5,220 bases of DNA, taken from Bacteroidota bacterium. GTDB lineage: Bacteria; Bacteroidota; Bacteroidia; Bacteroidales; JAKIYJ01. Below the pieces are notes generated by a model. The model did no database searches and was not told where the DNA came from. It saw nothing but the letters and a program-made list of their open reading frames with translations. Of the stretch, positions 5,082-5,220 are shown piece by piece (the first letter of the stretch is position 1; every line of letters starts with the position of its first letter). The translations under genes were made by a program, and so were the position numbers. Location of the stretch: the NCBI GenBank assembly GCA_022708585.1, contig JAKIYJ010000113.1:1-5220 (forward strand), written 5' to 3'.

Positions 5082-5089
5082 TATAAATA
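5082..5089 (+). promoter_or_regulatory. Divergent late promoter, plus-strand half
   Basis: Exact TATAAATA on the plus strand, 21 nt before the ATG at 5111, a spacing that suits a T4-type late promoter. It is followed by an A/T-rich leader without a Shine-Dalgarno sequence. Confidence 0.62.
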
Positions 5090-5110
5090 ATATAAAAATA
5101 AATTGTTGTT

Positions 5111-5220
5111 ATGAAACATGTTTCTAATTTTTTAGAATTCTTTAAAGAATCAGTTGATTCAAAAATTAATGAGGAGTTAATTCCTTCCAATAATTTACGT
5201 GGTGATTTGATTAAATTAGT
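5111..5220 (+). CDS. Start of a putative virion protein gene (partial)
   Basis: The window ends after 36 full codons with no stop. The N-terminus, MKHVSNFLEFFKESV, resembles T4-type capsid-targeting peptides (MKTYQEFIAE in T4 internal proteins) and the start of the OmpA-like protein at 2225-3139. KINE|E (18-22) fits the (I/L)-x-E cleavage rule of the T4 prohead protease, so residues 1-21 may be removed during head maturation; this is inference. An exact TATAAATA 21 nt upstream supports late expression. Four of the five leucines seen are TTA. What the mature protein does cannot be told from the part visible. Confidence 0.75.
   Translation, partial: MKHVSNFLEFFKESVDSKINEELIPSNNLRGDLIKL

Larger units (their letters stand above)
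5068..5089. repeat. Inverted repeat joining the two divergent late boxes
   Basis: TATTTATAT (5068-5076) and ATATAAATA (5081-5089) are perfect 9-bp inverted copies around a 4-bp spacer TAAT. The arrangement places two TATAAATA boxes back to back, six bases apart. Confidence 0.85.

Noticed and set aside
1..5220. CRISPR array, insertion sequence or transposase
   Set aside because: No regularly spaced repeats, terminal inverted repeats or transposase-like protein are seen.

Overview
The window looks like a piece of a large, AT-rich, T4-like (tailed, contractile-lineage) phage that infects a member of the Bacteroidota. This is inference from several independent signs. The exact octamer TATAAATA, the classical T4-type late promoter box, occurs six times, always between genes and upstream of a gene start. 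One conserved small protein (3779-4030) and a GTG-started 175-aa protein (1340-1867) resemble families I remember from phages. Two proteins share an MKH(I/V)xxFxE N-terminus like the capsid-targeting peptides of T4-like phages. The Bacteroidota host is suggested by the absence of Shine-Dalgarno sequences before every start (A/T-rich leaders instead), by boxes matching the Bacteroidota vegetative promoter (TTTG, then TAnnTTTG), and by a signal peptide ending in SYSQ.

Layout. 1-130: terminator and a tRNA-Leu(UAA), minus strand. 171-626: exported NlpC/P60 peptidase, minus. 741-1289: predicted lipoprotein with two membrane segments, plus, ending at a bidirectional terminator (1302-1332). 1340-2154: two-gene minus-strand unit of small phage proteins. 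2225-4030: minus-strand run of four genes, the last of them an OmpA-like protein with its own late promoter and a likely start 60 bases inside the longest open frame. 4057-4083: terminator. 4088-4896: a secreted beta-rich protein translationally coupled to a 52-aa lipoprotein, minus. 5068-5089: palindromic pair of divergent late promoters. 5111-5220: start of a plus-strand gene with a capsid-targeting-like N-terminus, cut by the window edge.

How it works together. The exported proteins (peptidoglycan peptidase, two lipoproteins, one secreted protein) point to cell-envelope functions such as lysis, envelope remodelling or surface exclusion. The OmpA-like protein and the last partial gene look like late, virion-associated products. 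The tRNA reads UUA/UUG, the dominant leucine codons in the stretches I translated. The most unusual item is a composite control element present twice (138-181 and 2162-2205): two copies of TATATTTG 27-28 bases apart, abutting TATAAATA. It sits just upstream of the tRNA and of the 93-aa gene, and suggests a host-type promoter stacked on a phage late promoter.
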